Source: Paracoccus thiocyanatus (lineage in GTDB: Bacteria > Pseudomonadota > Alphaproteobacteria > Rhodobacterales > Rhodobacteraceae). From it: a stretch of DNA of 64,000 nucleotides. A program made the translations under genes and the position numbers. The notes under the pieces were generated by a model. The model was not told the origin of the DNA. It ran no database searches and saw only the letters and a program-made list of their open reading frames with translations. This document shows, piece by piece, positions 1 to 8,077 of the stretch. Each line of letters begins with the position of its first letter. Position 1 is the stretch's first letter. The DNA lies in the NCBI RefSeq assembly GCF_900156255.1, contig NZ_FTMK01000004.1:124001-188000 (forward strand), in the 5' to 3' direction.

Positions 1-942
1 CAGCGCCAGCGGGTCGGGTTCCTCGCTGCTGGCCAGGACCGAGCCGAAGGTCAGGAACACCTGGGCCATGCCATCGGCCGGCCCGCGCGCCACGTCAAAG
101 GGCAGCGTCTCGCCCTGCGCCATGCGGTCGCGCAGCGAAACGAGCAGGGGTTCCTGGGCAAAGCCCGGCGTCGCTTCGAGCATGGCGATGGCGTCGCGGT
201 TGCGCTCAAGCTGGGACAGCGCCTGGGCGTGGGCGATGACGCCCAGGATATGCGCCCCGGTGGCGGGATCGGCCAGCAGCAATTCGGCGCCCTCGAAATC
301 GCCGACCCGCGCCTTGGCCAGCGCCAGGTGATAATTCACCATCGGCGCCGCCCCGCGCATTTCGGCCAGCGACTTGAAGGTGGTCAGCGATTCCCCCGCC
401 CTGCCGGCGCCGAGCAGCGCCCAGGCGCGCATCATCCCATCGACCAGCTTGCTGCCGCCGGGGGACGCGGCATCCCCGGCCGCGGGCGCGGCCGCGATGG
501 AGTCGGCCAGCGCCTCCCACCGCCCGGCGCGCGCCATTTCGGCACGTTGCATCAGGCGGGCGAGTTCCGTGGCGCGGCCCTGGTCCGAGATGGTGCCGGC
601 AAGGGCGGCGGCGCGCTCCATCTCGCCGGCCGAGATCAGGGCGATCAGGGCGCTGTCTTGCAGAAAGGCGTCGTCGTCGTCATGGGCCAGCGCTTGCAGG
701 AAATACCGTGCGGCCGGGCGATAGTCGTTGGCGATCGCGGCCATGCGCGCGGCCAGGTAGGGGCCGGAAAGACCGTGCAAGGCGGGACCCGAAGCGGCCG
801 GGCGCTGCGCCGGCCTGTCGTTTTGCGCGTCTTCGGCCTGCGCCAGCAATGGCGCGGCCATGGCGGCGCCTTGCGGCAGCGGCGCGGCGGTCAGCGCGAC
901 CAGCAGCAGCGGGATCAGAGTTTTCGTCACGGCTTGGCCCAT
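1..942 (-). CDS. TPR-like exported protein (3' end outside window)
   Basis: An open frame of 314 codons starts at ATG 942 and runs off the left edge, so the C-terminus is missing. A hydrophobic stretch near residues 8-30 (LIPLLLVALTAAP) looks like a signal peptide, so the product is probably periplasmic. The remainder is Ala/Leu-rich and helical, with repeated helix-pair patterns such as YHLALAKARVGDFEGAE that resemble tetratricopeptide repeats. It reads in the same direction as the ETF-QO gene upstream, 94 bp away, and may be co-transcribed with it. The specific role is unknown. A GTG at 930 is an alternative start. Confidence 0.75.
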   Translation of the reverse strand, partial: MGQAVTKTLIPLLLVALTAAPLPQGAAMAAPLLAQAEDAQNDRPAQRPAASGPALHGLSGPYLAARMAAIANDYRPAARYFLQALAHDDDDAFLQDSALIALISAGEMERAAALAGTISDQGRATELARLMQRAEMARAGRWEALADSIAAAPAAGDAASPGGSKLVDGMMRAWALLGAGRAGESLTTFKSLAEMRGAAPMVNYHLALAKARVGDFEGAELLLADPATGAHILGVIAHAQALSQLERNRDAIAMLEATPGFAQEPLLVSLRDRMAQGETLPFDVARGPADGMAQVFLTFGSVLASSEEPDPLAL

Positions 943-1036
943 GTTTTCGGCGGCTTTCGGCGATTTGTGCAGGCGACCCTAGCCGCCGCAGCGCCGATGG
1001 GCAACGCCGCGGCCGGCGCTGCACCGCCCGCCGCGA

Positions 1037-2683
1037 TCACATATTCGGGTAGTTCGGCCCGTCGCCGCCCTGGGGCGTGGTCCAGTTGATGTTCTGGGAG
1101 GGATCCTTGATGTCGCAGGTCTTGCAATGCACGCAGTTCTGGAAGTTGATCTGGAAGCGCGGGCCATCGTCGCCCTCCAGCACTTCATAGACCCCGGCCG
1201 GGCAATAGCGCTGCGCCGGCTCGGCATAAAGCGGCAGGTTCACCGCGATCGGGATCGCGGGGTCCTTGAGCTTCAGGTGGCAGGGCTGGCTTTCCTCGTG
1301 ATTGGTAAAGCTGAAAGCCACGTTGGTCAGCCGGTCGAAGCTGAGCTTGCCGTCGGGCCGGGGATAGTCGATGGGCTTGTAGTCGGCAGCCTTGCCGGTG
1401 GCGGCGGCGTCGGTCTTGCCATGCTTCCACGTCCCCAGCGGGTTCCAGCCGGTCAGGTTCGCCACCCACATGTCGAAGCCGCCAAGCGCCAGGCTGGACC
1501 ACAGCCCCAGTTTCGACCAGAGCGGCTTGACGTTCCTGACCGGCTTCAGGTCGCGGGCGATGGGGCCGGAACGCAGGTCGGCCTCGTATTCGGCAAGCTC
1601 GTCGCCCTCGCGCCCCGCGGCGATGGCCGCAGCCGCCGCCTCAGCCGCGGCGATGCCGGACAGCATGGCGTTGTGGTTGCCCTTGATGCGCGGCACGTTC
1701 ACCAGCCCGGCCGAGCAGCCCAGCAGCACCGCCCCCGGCACGGTCAGCTTCGGGATCGACTGCCAGCCGCCCTCGGAGATTGCCCTGGCACCGTAAGCCA
1801 CGCGCTTGCCGCCCTCCAGCAGTTCCGCGACCATGGGATGATGCTTGAAGCGCTGGAACTCCATATAGGGATACAGGTAGGGGTTGGCATAGTTCAGGTG
1901 CACGACGAAGCCGACCAGCACCTGGTTGCCTTCCAGGTGATAGATGAAGCTGCCGCCGCCGGCGTTCTTGCCCAAGGGCCAGCCCATGGTATGCGTCACC
2001 GTGCCGGGCTTGGCCTTGGCCGGGTCGATCTCCCAGATCTCCTTCATGCCGAGGCCGAATTTCTGCGGCTCGTGGCCGGCCGAGAGGTCGTATTTGCCGA
2101 TCAGTTCCTTGGCGAGGCTGCCGCGCACGCCCTCGGCGATCAGCACGTATTTGCCGCGCAGTTCCATGCCGGGCTCATAGGCCGGGCCGGGGGTGCCGTC
2201 GGCATTCAGCCCCATTTCGCCGGCGACGACGCCGACCACCCGGTCGCCCTCATAAACCAGTTGCGAGCAGGCCATGCCGGGGAAGATCTCGACCTCCAGC
2301 GCCTCGGCCTGTTCGGCGAGCCAGCGGCAGACATTGCCCATGCTGACGATATACTTGCCGTGATTGTTCATCAGGGGCGGCATCGGCCAGTTCGGGACGC
2401 GCACCTGCCCGCCCTCGCCGAGCATATAGAAATTGTCGGACGTGACCTTGGTGGTGACGGGCGCGCCCTTGTCCTTCCAGTCGGGGATCAGCCGGTCAAG
2501 GCCCGAGGTGTCCAGCACCGCGCCCGACAGGATATGCGCGCCGATCTCGGAACCCTTCTCCAGCAGCACCACGGAAAGTTCGGGGTTGAGCTGCTTCAGA
2601 CGGATCGCTGCCGACAGCCCGCTTGGACCGCCGCCGACGATCACAACGTCGTAATCCATCGACTCGCGTTCAATTCCAGACAT
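1037..2683 (-). CDS. Electron transfer flavoprotein-ubiquinone oxidoreductase
   Basis: The 548-residue product passes electrons from reduced electron-transfer flavoprotein (acyl-CoA, sarcosine and similar dehydrogenases) to ubiquinone at the inner membrane. The N-terminus has the FAD dinucleotide motif VGGGPSGLSAA. The C-terminus carries the 4Fe-4S ferredoxin-like cluster with CVHCKTC and the preceding CPAGVYE. Length matches the ETF-QO family. The frame is open further upstream, but the ATG at 2683 (MSGIERESMDYD) is chosen because it directly precedes the conserved N-terminal strand. The acyl-CoA dehydrogenase at 8074-9765 would feed this enzyme. Confidence 0.95.
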   Translation of the reverse strand: MSGIERESMDYDVVIVGGGPSGLSAAIRLKQLNPELSVVLLEKGSEIGAHILSGAVLDTSGLDRLIPDWKDKGAPVTTKVTSDNFYMLGEGGQVRVPNWPMPPLMNNHGKYIVSMGNVCRWLAEQAEALEVEIFPGMACSQLVYEGDRVVGVVAGEMGLNADGTPGPAYEPGMELRGKYVLIAEGVRGSLAKELIGKYDLSAGHEPQKFGLGMKEIWEIDPAKAKPGTVTHTMGWPLGKNAGGGSFIYHLEGNQVLVGFVVHLNYANPYLYPYMEFQRFKHHPMVAELLEGGKRVAYGARAISEGGWQSIPKLTVPGAVLLGCSAGLVNVPRIKGNHNAMLSGIAAAEAAAAAIAAGREGDELAEYEADLRSGPIARDLKPVRNVKPLWSKLGLWSSLALGGFDMWVANLTGWNPLGTWKHGKTDAAATGKAADYKPIDYPRPDGKLSFDRLTNVAFSFTNHEESQPCHLKLKDPAIPIAVNLPLYAEPAQRYCPAGVYEVLEGDDGPRFQINFQNCVHCKTCDIKDPSQNINWTTPQGGDGPNYPNM

Positions 2684-2877
2684 GGCTCGGCCCCCGTTTT
2701 TCCCTAGCTCGATAATCCGTGCGCCAGACCTAGCCTGTAATATTCTTGCGGGCAATCGCAACGCGGCGCATTAAAATCGCCATGGGGCGTTTTCTCGGCG
2801 GGCTGTTGCGGATCGGATCGGGCGGGACTTGAAACAGGGGCCGGAACCCGCCACGATGCCTATCGGATTTTCAGCGG

Positions 2878-2904
2878 ACGCCCCCAGCCCATGGCCGGGG
2901 GCGT
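2878..2904. other. GC-rich inverted repeat upstream of greA
   Basis: The 8-bp arms ACGCCCCC (2878-2885) and GGGGGCGT (2897-2904) can form a hairpin in the divergent gap between ETF-QO and greA, 57 bp before the greA start. There is no T-run beside it, so it is not a clear terminator. It could be a 5'-leader structure of greA. Confidence 0.35.
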
Positions 2905-2960
2905 TCCCACAGCTTGTTTCGCGTTGACTGGTGTCGCAGGTGGCGACCGGAAGGACTGAA

Positions 2961-3431
2961 ATGGAAAAGATACCGATGACCCGCGCGGGCTTTGACCAAC
3001 TGGACGAGGAATTGCGCGAATTGCGCTCTGTCCAGCGGCCCGCGGTGATCCGCGCCATCGCCGAGGCGCGCGAACATGGCGACCTGTCGGAAAACGCCGA
3101 ATACCACGCGGCGCGCGAAAAGCAGAGCTTCGTCGAGGGACGCATCAAGGAACTTGAAATGATCCTGTCGCGCGCCGAGGTCATCGACCCCAGCCGGCTG
3201 AACGGCAGCATCAAGTTCGGCGCCACCGTCACCCTGCTTGACGAGGATACCGAGGAAAAGCGCACCTATCAGATCGTCGGCGAGGCCGAGGCCGACCTGG
3301 AACGCGGATTGCTGAACATCCGCTCGCCCCTGGCCCGCGCCCTGATCGGCAAGGACGAGGGCGACAGCGTCGAAGTGGTGACGCCGGGGGGCGGAAAATC
3401 ATACGAGATCATGGCGATCCGTTATGTCTGA
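2961..3431 (+). CDS. greA: Transcription elongation factor GreA
   Basis: The 156-residue product matches GreA, which binds the RNA polymerase secondary channel and stimulates cleavage of backtracked transcripts. The N-terminal part (about residues 1-75) is the antiparallel coiled coil carrying the acidic tip motif [15 protein letters not shown]. The C-terminal part is the FKBP-like domain ([27 protein letters not shown]). The start [10 protein letters not shown] follows an AAGGA ribosome-binding site about 7 nt upstream. The further upstream in-frame start is rejected because it adds non-conserved residues. It is divergent from the ETF-QO gene. Confidence 0.97.
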   Translation: MEKIPMTRAGFDQLDEELRELRSVQRPAVIRAIAEAREHGDLSENAEYHAAREKQSFVEGRIKELEMILSRAEVIDPSRLNGSIKFGATVTLLDEDTEEKRTYQIVGEAEADLERGLLNIRSPLARALIGKDEGDSVEVVTPGGGKSYEIMAIRYV

Positions 3432-3448
3432 CGGATGGGACCGGGCGC

Positions 3449-4423
3449 ATGAATTCGCTTGACCCGCTGCGTCGGCTGGCTGTCGAACAGACCCGCGACC
3501 GCCTGCGGGTGATCGGCGCGGTTGCCAGCCTGGCCTGGCTGGCGGTGATCGGACTGTGGGCGCTTTTCGGTTCCGCCGGCGAAGAAGCGGGCGCCGCGGG
3601 CTGGCTGCTTTGGCTGGTGGGCGCGGCAATGCCCCTGGCGCTGGTCTGGCTGGCGGTCTGGTCGGCGCGCGGCCTGCTGGCGCTGCGCCAGGAGGCCGAG
3701 GAATTGCGCGCCATCCTGGCCCGCATGCAGGATCAGCCGGGACAGGCCGCGCCGGTCGAGCCTGCGCCCGAGCCGCGCCCGGCCGCCGCGCCCGCATCTT
3801 CGGCGCGGCGCAGCCCGGTCCCGCCGGCGCCGCGGCCTTCGGCCGATACGCGGCAGGCCATGCTGGAACTGGACGCGCCGGCCGCGGCCCGGCTGACGCC
3901 GGCCGAACTGTTCCACGCGCTGAACTTTCCCGACGGCCCCGAAGATTACGAGGCGATTCGCTGCCTGCGCCTGGCGCTGGCCGATCCGGGCATGGCCCGG
4001 CTGATCCGCGCCGCGCAGGACGTGGTCACGCTGCTGGCCGGGCAGGGCGTCTATATGGACGAACTGGCCATGGCTGCGGCCGACCCGGTCCTGTGGCATC
4101 GCTTTGCCACGGGCGCGCGCGGCGGCTCGGTCGCCGAACTGGCGGTGATCCGCGACGAGCCCGCCCTGGCCAGCGCCGCGGCCCTGCTGCGCGGCGACGA
4201 GGTGTTCCGCGACGTCGCCCACCATTTCCTGCGCCATTTCGACCGGCTGCTGAGCCGCCAGGCCCAGGACGGCGACCCGCAACTGCTGGCGGCGCTGGCC
4301 GAAACCCGCTCGGGCCGGGCTTTCATGTTGCTGGCGCAGGCGACCGGCATGCTGGGCCAAGCGGGCGAAAACCTGGAAGAAGCCGACGACCTGGCAGATA
4401 CCGGCCCGGCCGCGCCGCGCTAA
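3449..4423 (+). CDS. Membrane protein of unknown function with Pro/Ala-rich linker
   Basis: The 324-residue protein has two predicted membrane helices near residues 22-39 and 48-70, then a helical stretch. A Pro/Ala-rich linker follows (about 90-130), leading to a soluble domain of about 190 residues beginning around LTPAELFHALNFP. That soluble domain is all-helical and acidic, without a catalytic motif I recognise. The gene starts 17 bp after greA on the same strand. Its TAA overlaps the TAG of the convergent acetyltransferase gene in the tetranucleotide CTAA. No function can be assigned. Confidence 0.8.
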   Translation: MNSLDPLRRLAVEQTRDRLRVIGAVASLAWLAVIGLWALFGSAGEEAGAAGWLLWLVGAAMPLALVWLAVWSARGLLALRQEAEELRAILARMQDQPGQAAPVEPAPEPRPAAAPASSARRSPVPPAPRPSADTRQAMLELDAPAAARLTPAELFHALNFPDGPEDYEAIRCLRLALADPGMARLIRAAQDVVTLLAGQGVYMDELAMAAADPVLWHRFATGARGGSVAELAVIRDEPALASAAALLRGDEVFRDVAHHFLRHFDRLLSRQAQDGDPQLLAALAETRSGRAFMLLAQATGMLGQAGENLEEADDLADTGPAAPR

Positions 4424-5007
4424 AGCATCAGCCGCAGCACATGGGCCGGGGCCGACCAGGGCCAGCCCAGCCTTTGGCGGGCCTGCGGCAGAAAGCCCAT
4501 GGCCTGCCAGGCTGCCAAGGCATCGGGGTTGCCCGCCTCGACCTCGGCGCGCAGGGCGGGGTGGCCGCGGCGGCGGGCATGGTCGGCGGCCGTCCGGATC
4601 AGGGCCTGGGCAATGCCCTGCCGCCGCCATTGCGGCCGGACCGCCACCCCGTCCAGCACCAGATCCGCCGTCTCGGCGCCGGGCCGGTAAAGCCCGGTCG
4701 CCATATGCCGCAGCCGGCCGGCCGTCGGGCCCCAGACCGCCACGAAGGCACCGATACCGGGGGCGAGAAACCCGCCTTGCGCATCGCGCAGCCCCGCCAT
4801 GCCCAGCAGCCGCCCGCATGGCGACAGCGCCACCAGCGCCTGGCCGGGCCGCATGGCGGCGCGCACCAGCGCCACGCCGTGCCGCGCCCCTGTCGGCACC
4901 GGCAAAAGCTGCGCGCCAAAATGTCGCCAGTAAAGCGCCGCCGCAGCCGCGCGCAGGTCGGGCGGTATGCCATGCAGGATGCGGGCGTCGGGCGGGGTCG
5001 CGGTCAT
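4420..5007 (-). CDS. GNAT-family N-acetyltransferase
   Basis: The 195-residue protein has the GNAT acetyl-CoA binding signature around residues 135-150 (VRPQWRRQGIAQALI, a Q/RxxGxG/A-like motif), followed by the helix and strand pattern EVEAGNPDALAAWQAMGF typical of the fold's C-terminus. ATG 5007 is chosen because the longer open frame upstream covers the divergent azlC start and encodes low-complexity shadow sequence. Substrate is unknown. It converges on the preceding membrane-protein gene with a 4-bp overlap and is divergent from azlC. Confidence 0.85.
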   Translation of the reverse strand: MTATPPDARILHGIPPDLRAAAAALYWRHFGAQLLPVPTGARHGVALVRAAMRPGQALVALSPCGRLLGMAGLRDAQGGFLAPGIGAFVAVWGPTAGRLRHMATGLYRPGAETADLVLDGVAVRPQWRRQGIAQALIRTAADHARRRGHPALRAEVEAGNPDALAAWQAMGFLPQARQRLGWPWSAPAHVLRLML

Positions 5008-5080
5008 GGGGCTCCTTGTGCCGGGGCGCGGATTTCGCCAATGTGCCGCGAACCTGTCCCGATCAAGAGCCGATTTCACC

Positions 5081-5857
5081 ATGTCCGCGCAAGCCGATCT
5101 TGCGGTCGATCCCAGCCCGACCCCCGAACAGAGCCGCGCCTTGCGGCGCAGCCCCAGGCAATGCGCGCGCCACGGCTTCGTGCAGGCGCTGCCGTTTATC
5201 CTGGTGCTCTTGCCCTTTGGGATGCTGTTCGGCGTCGTCTCGTCGGATGCGGGGCTGGATCTGGGGCAGATCCTTGGCTTTACCGTGCTGGTGCTGGCCG
5301 GGGCTTCGCAGTTCACCGCGGTGCAACTGATGACCGACCACGCGCCGGCGCTGGTGGTGATCATCTCGGCCATTGCGGTCAACCTGCGCATGGCGATGTA
5401 TTCAGCCTCGCTGGTGCCGTGGCTGGGCGGGGCCAGGCCGCGCGACCGGGCCTGGATCGCCTATGTGCTGATCGACCAGACCTATGCGCTGTCGATCCAG
5501 CATTATGAAAAGCACCCCCGGCTGGGCCTGGGACAGCGGATCGGCTATTTCCTGGGCGCGGCGCTGGCCACCTGTCCGCCCTGGCTGGGCGCAACGCTGC
5601 TGGGCGTCTGGCTGGGCGAGGCCATCCCGCAGGACTGGGCGCTGGATTTCGCCATCCCGATCACCTTCCTGGCGCTGGTCGCGCCGATGCTGCGCAGCCC
5701 GGCCCATGTCGCCGCGGCGCTGGTGGCGGTTCTGGCGGCGCTGGCCTTTGCCTTTCTGCCCTCGGGGTTGGGGCTGTTCGTCGCAGCGCCCCTGGCCATG
5801 CTGACCGGCGCCGGGGTCGAGATGCTGATGGAACGCCGCAAGGAGGCGCGGGCATGA
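5081..5857 (+). CDS. azlC: AzlC-family branched-chain amino acid exporter, large subunit
   Basis: The 258-residue polytopic protein has the AzlC signature region LPFILVLLPFGMLFGVV and then GFTVLVLAGASQFTAVQLM near the N-terminus, plus later membrane segments. With AzlD it forms a bipartite inner-membrane exporter of branched-chain amino acids or analogues (family knowledge). The start is ATG 5081. The longer frame from 4967 would run into the divergent acetyltransferase. The stop overlaps the azlD start by 4 bp (ATGA), implying translational coupling. Confidence 0.92.
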   Translation: MSAQADLAVDPSPTPEQSRALRRSPRQCARHGFVQALPFILVLLPFGMLFGVVSSDAGLDLGQILGFTVLVLAGASQFTAVQLMTDHAPALVVIISAIAVNLRMAMYSASLVPWLGGARPRDRAWIAYVLIDQTYALSIQHYEKHPRLGLGQRIGYFLGAALATCPPWLGATLLGVWLGEAIPQDWALDFAIPITFLALVAPMLRSPAHVAAALVAVLAALAFAFLPSGLGLFVAAPLAMLTGAGVEMLMERRKEARA

Positions 5858-6186
5858 CCGGATATGGCGACACGACGATCTGGCTGATCATCCTGGCTGT
5901 CGCGCTGGGGACCTATGGGTTGCGCTGGTCCTTTCTTGGTGCTTTTGGCAACCGGCCGATGCCGGTCTGGGCGCAGCGGATCCTGCGCTATACGGCGGTC
6001 GGGGTGCTGCCGGCGCTGGTGGCGCCGCTGATCGTCTGGCCGGCGGCGACCGGGGGCCAGACCGATCCGGCGCGGATGATCGCTGCGGTGGTGGCGGTGG
6101 GGCTGGGGGTGGCGACGCGCAATGTGCTGGCGGCCATCCTGGGCGGGATGGCCGCGCTTTACATGGCGCTTTATCTCATCACATGA
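5854..6186 (+). CDS. azlD: AzlD-family small subunit of branched-chain amino acid exporter
   Basis: The 110-residue hydrophobic protein has three to four membrane helices and the AzlD-type start TIWLIILAVALGTYGLRWSF. It is the partner of azlC, which it overlaps by 4 bp. The 3' end overlaps the 3' end of the convergent lipoprotein gene by 16 bp. Confidence 0.9.
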   Translation: MTGYGDTTIWLIILAVALGTYGLRWSFLGAFGNRPMPVWAQRILRYTAVGVLPALVAPLIVWPAATGGQTDPARMIAAVVAVGLGVATRNVLAAILGGMAALYMALYLIT

Positions 6187-6818
6187 AGCTGGCCGTCGCG
6201 GCCATAGCCCGTGACCGCGCCGCCTTTCTGCCGCAGCAGCACGTCATGGTTGTTGGCCGGGTCGCCGTCCATGTGCCGGCGCGAGGTCACGCCCGGCCGC
6301 GCCAGGAACCATTGGCGCAGCTTGAGCGGTGAAAAGCCGGTGGGTGCGCCCTCGAATCCGGGCACGCGGCCCAGGGCCTTGCCGGTATTGACGGCGCAGA
6401 AGCTTTTGTTCGAGGCCCCCTGCTGCTCGACCGCGCGGATCGCGGCATCGGCGACGGCCAGCGGCACCTCGACGGTGTCCTCGGCCACCCAATAGGTCGA
6501 GCGGGCGTGGTAGTCGATGTAGAAATTCTTGAAATTCGGGGTAATGCCGTAAAGCACGTCCCGCCGTTCCGGGATCGCCGGATGTTCCCAGCTTCCGGCC
6601 GGGTCATAGATGACGCGCTGGCTGCCATTGATCATCAGCGCGGAATGCCCGCCTTCGCCGCGGGGGATGCCGATCACGGTGAACAGCGTGATCGAGGGCG
6701 GCCCGTCCGTGACATAGCGCGCCCGCATCAGGCTGTCGTCGCTGGCCCATTTGTTATCGGCCCCGCAGGCCGCAAGCGCGGCCGGCAGCGCCAGCGCAAG
6801 GAAGGCACGCCTTTGCAT
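6171..6818 (-). CDS. Lipoprotein, possible permuted papain-like/NlpC-type fold
   Basis: The 215-residue protein begins with a lipoprotein signal peptide (AFLALALPAALAAC, lipobox Cys about residue 18), so it should be anchored in the membrane facing the periplasm. The mature part has GGHSALMI early and SFCAVNTGKAL late. A His before a Cys in these contexts resembles the circularly permuted papain-like/NlpC arrangement, but this is my inference. The open frame reaches far upstream; ATG 6818 is chosen because the lipoprotein signal begins there and upstream sequence lies over other genes. Its stop overlaps azlD. Confidence 0.75.
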   Translation of the reverse strand: MQRRAFLALALPAALAACGADNKWASDDSLMRARYVTDGPPSITLFTVIGIPRGEGGHSALMINGSQRVIYDPAGSWEHPAIPERRDVLYGITPNFKNFYIDYHARSTYWVAEDTVEVPLAVADAAIRAVEQQGASNKSFCAVNTGKALGRVPGFEGAPTGFSPLKLRQWFLARPGVTSRRHMDGDPANNHDVLLRQKGGAVTGYGRDGQLHVMR

Positions 6819-6841
6819 CTTGGATCTTTCCCTGGTCAGGA

Positions 6842-6994
6842 TCAGGCGTTGGCAAGTGCCATGAACACCAGGACGGCGATGGACAGCCCGCTGACCCAGA
6901 TCCCGGCCTTGATAAAGCCCCGGAATGTCGCCTGATGGTGGCTGATGTCCATGTGGCCGTGCTTGTGTTCGGTAATTTCGTGATGCGAGACCAT
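6842..6994 (-). CDS. ctaH: aa3-type cytochrome c oxidase subunit IV (50 residues)
   Basis: The 50-codon gene encodes a His-rich N-terminus ([16 protein letters not shown]) followed by [13 protein letters not shown] and one membrane helix ([17 protein letters not shown]). This closely matches the single-helix subunit IV of the aa3 oxidase described from Paracoccus denitrificans and its Pfam family in Rhodobacterales. The peptide spans the inner membrane in the oxidase complex and is not essential for catalysis in the known case. No other oxidase gene lies nearby. Its stop is 23 bp upstream of the lipoprotein ATG. Confidence 0.93.
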   Translation of the reverse strand: MVSHHEITEHKHGHMDISHHQATFRGFIKAGIWVSGLSIAVLVFMALANA

Positions 6995-7054
6995 GATCCT
7001 GTCCGTGAAGATGCGCTGCGTCGAAAGCAGGCATAACCCAAGCCGGCGGCCGTG

Positions 7055-8077
7055 TCACGCCCCCCAAAGCACCGCGCCGTCCTGGGTCTGGCCCATGGGC
7101 CACACCTTGCCGGCGGCATGCAGGTGGTTGATATGGCCCACCGCCTCGGCCAGCGCGAGGCCGAATTCCGGCTTGGCGATCTGGCGGCGATACAGCAGCG
7201 GGAAACAGCCGACGGCGCTTTGCGGCTGCTGGCGCAGCCCGTCCAGCAGCCGCGTCAGCGCGGCGCGCTGGCTGTCGGCCAGTTGCCGCAGCCGGGTCGG
7301 CAGGCCGCGATAGGGCAGTTTGTGGCCCGGCAGGACCAGCTGGTCGGGCCGCGCGAATGCGGCCAGCCTTTCGCAGCTTTCCAGCCAGTCGCCCACGGTG
7401 TCCGCCTGCGGCTCGATCGGATAGACCCCCAGGTTGGGAGAGATGGTCGCCAGCATCTGGTCGCCGCCGATCACCAGGTCGTCGTCCAGCGACCACAGCG
7501 TGACATGGTCGGGCGCATGCCCCTGGCCCATGCGCACCACCCAGCGGCGGTCGCCGAATGCGACCTGCTGGCCTTCGGACAGCCGCCGATAGCCGGGGGG
7601 CAGGGGCGCGCAGACATCGGCGCTGTTGAAGGGGCGCTCGTGGCTGCGTTCGGCCAGCAGGTCGGGGGGCATTCCCGCCCGGCGCCAAAAGGCCAGCGCC
7701 TGCGGCGTCGGGCGCTCTTGCACGTCCAGGATGCCCATCCGCGCCGTCAGCCAGGCCGGGCGCGAGGTCCAAAGCTCTGCCCCCAGCCCCTGGAACCAGC
7801 CGGCCAGGCCCATATGGTCGATGTGGTGATGGGTGGCGATCAGCCGCGTGACCGGCGCGCCGGCAAGCGGCCCTTGCAGGATGCCCTGCCAGATGGCCCG
7901 GCAGCGCGGATTGTCCAGCCCGGTATCCACCAGCGTCCAGCCATCGGCATCGCGAAAGGCATAGGCGTTGACGGTGTCGGGCTTGAACGGCAGGGGAAGC
8001 TGGAACCAGAACACGCCGGGGGCGATCTCATGGCCTTCGCCCTCGGCCGGGGGGGTATGTGTTTCGCTGCGTATCAC
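7055..8077 (-). CDS. Metallo-beta-lactamase-fold hydrolase
   Basis: The 340-residue protein carries the zinc-binding motif THHHIDHMGL (HxHxDH) around residue 83, and later GGDQML and LPGHKLPY, typical of the glyoxalase II/MBL superfamily. It probably hydrolyses a thioester or ester in the cytoplasm; the substrate is unknown. The start codon is GTG at 8077. It overlaps the TGA of the upstream acyl-CoA dehydrogenase gene (8074-8077, GTGA), so the two are probably translated together. This links the hydrolase to acyl-CoA metabolism. Confidence 0.9.
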   Translation of the reverse strand: MIRSETHTPPAEGEGHEIAPGVFWFQLPLPFKPDTVNAYAFRDADGWTLVDTGLDNPRCRAIWQGILQGPLAGAPVTRLIATHHHIDHMGLAGWFQGLGAELWTSRPAWLTARMGILDVQERPTPQALAFWRRAGMPPDLLAERSHERPFNSADVCAPLPPGYRRLSEGQQVAFGDRRWVVRMGQGHAPDHVTLWSLDDDLVIGGDQMLATISPNLGVYPIEPQADTVGDWLESCERLAAFARPDQLVLPGHKLPYRGLPTRLRQLADSQRAALTRLLDGLRQQPQSAVGCFPLLYRRQIAKPEFGLALAEAVGHINHLHAAGKVWPMGQTQDGAVLWGA

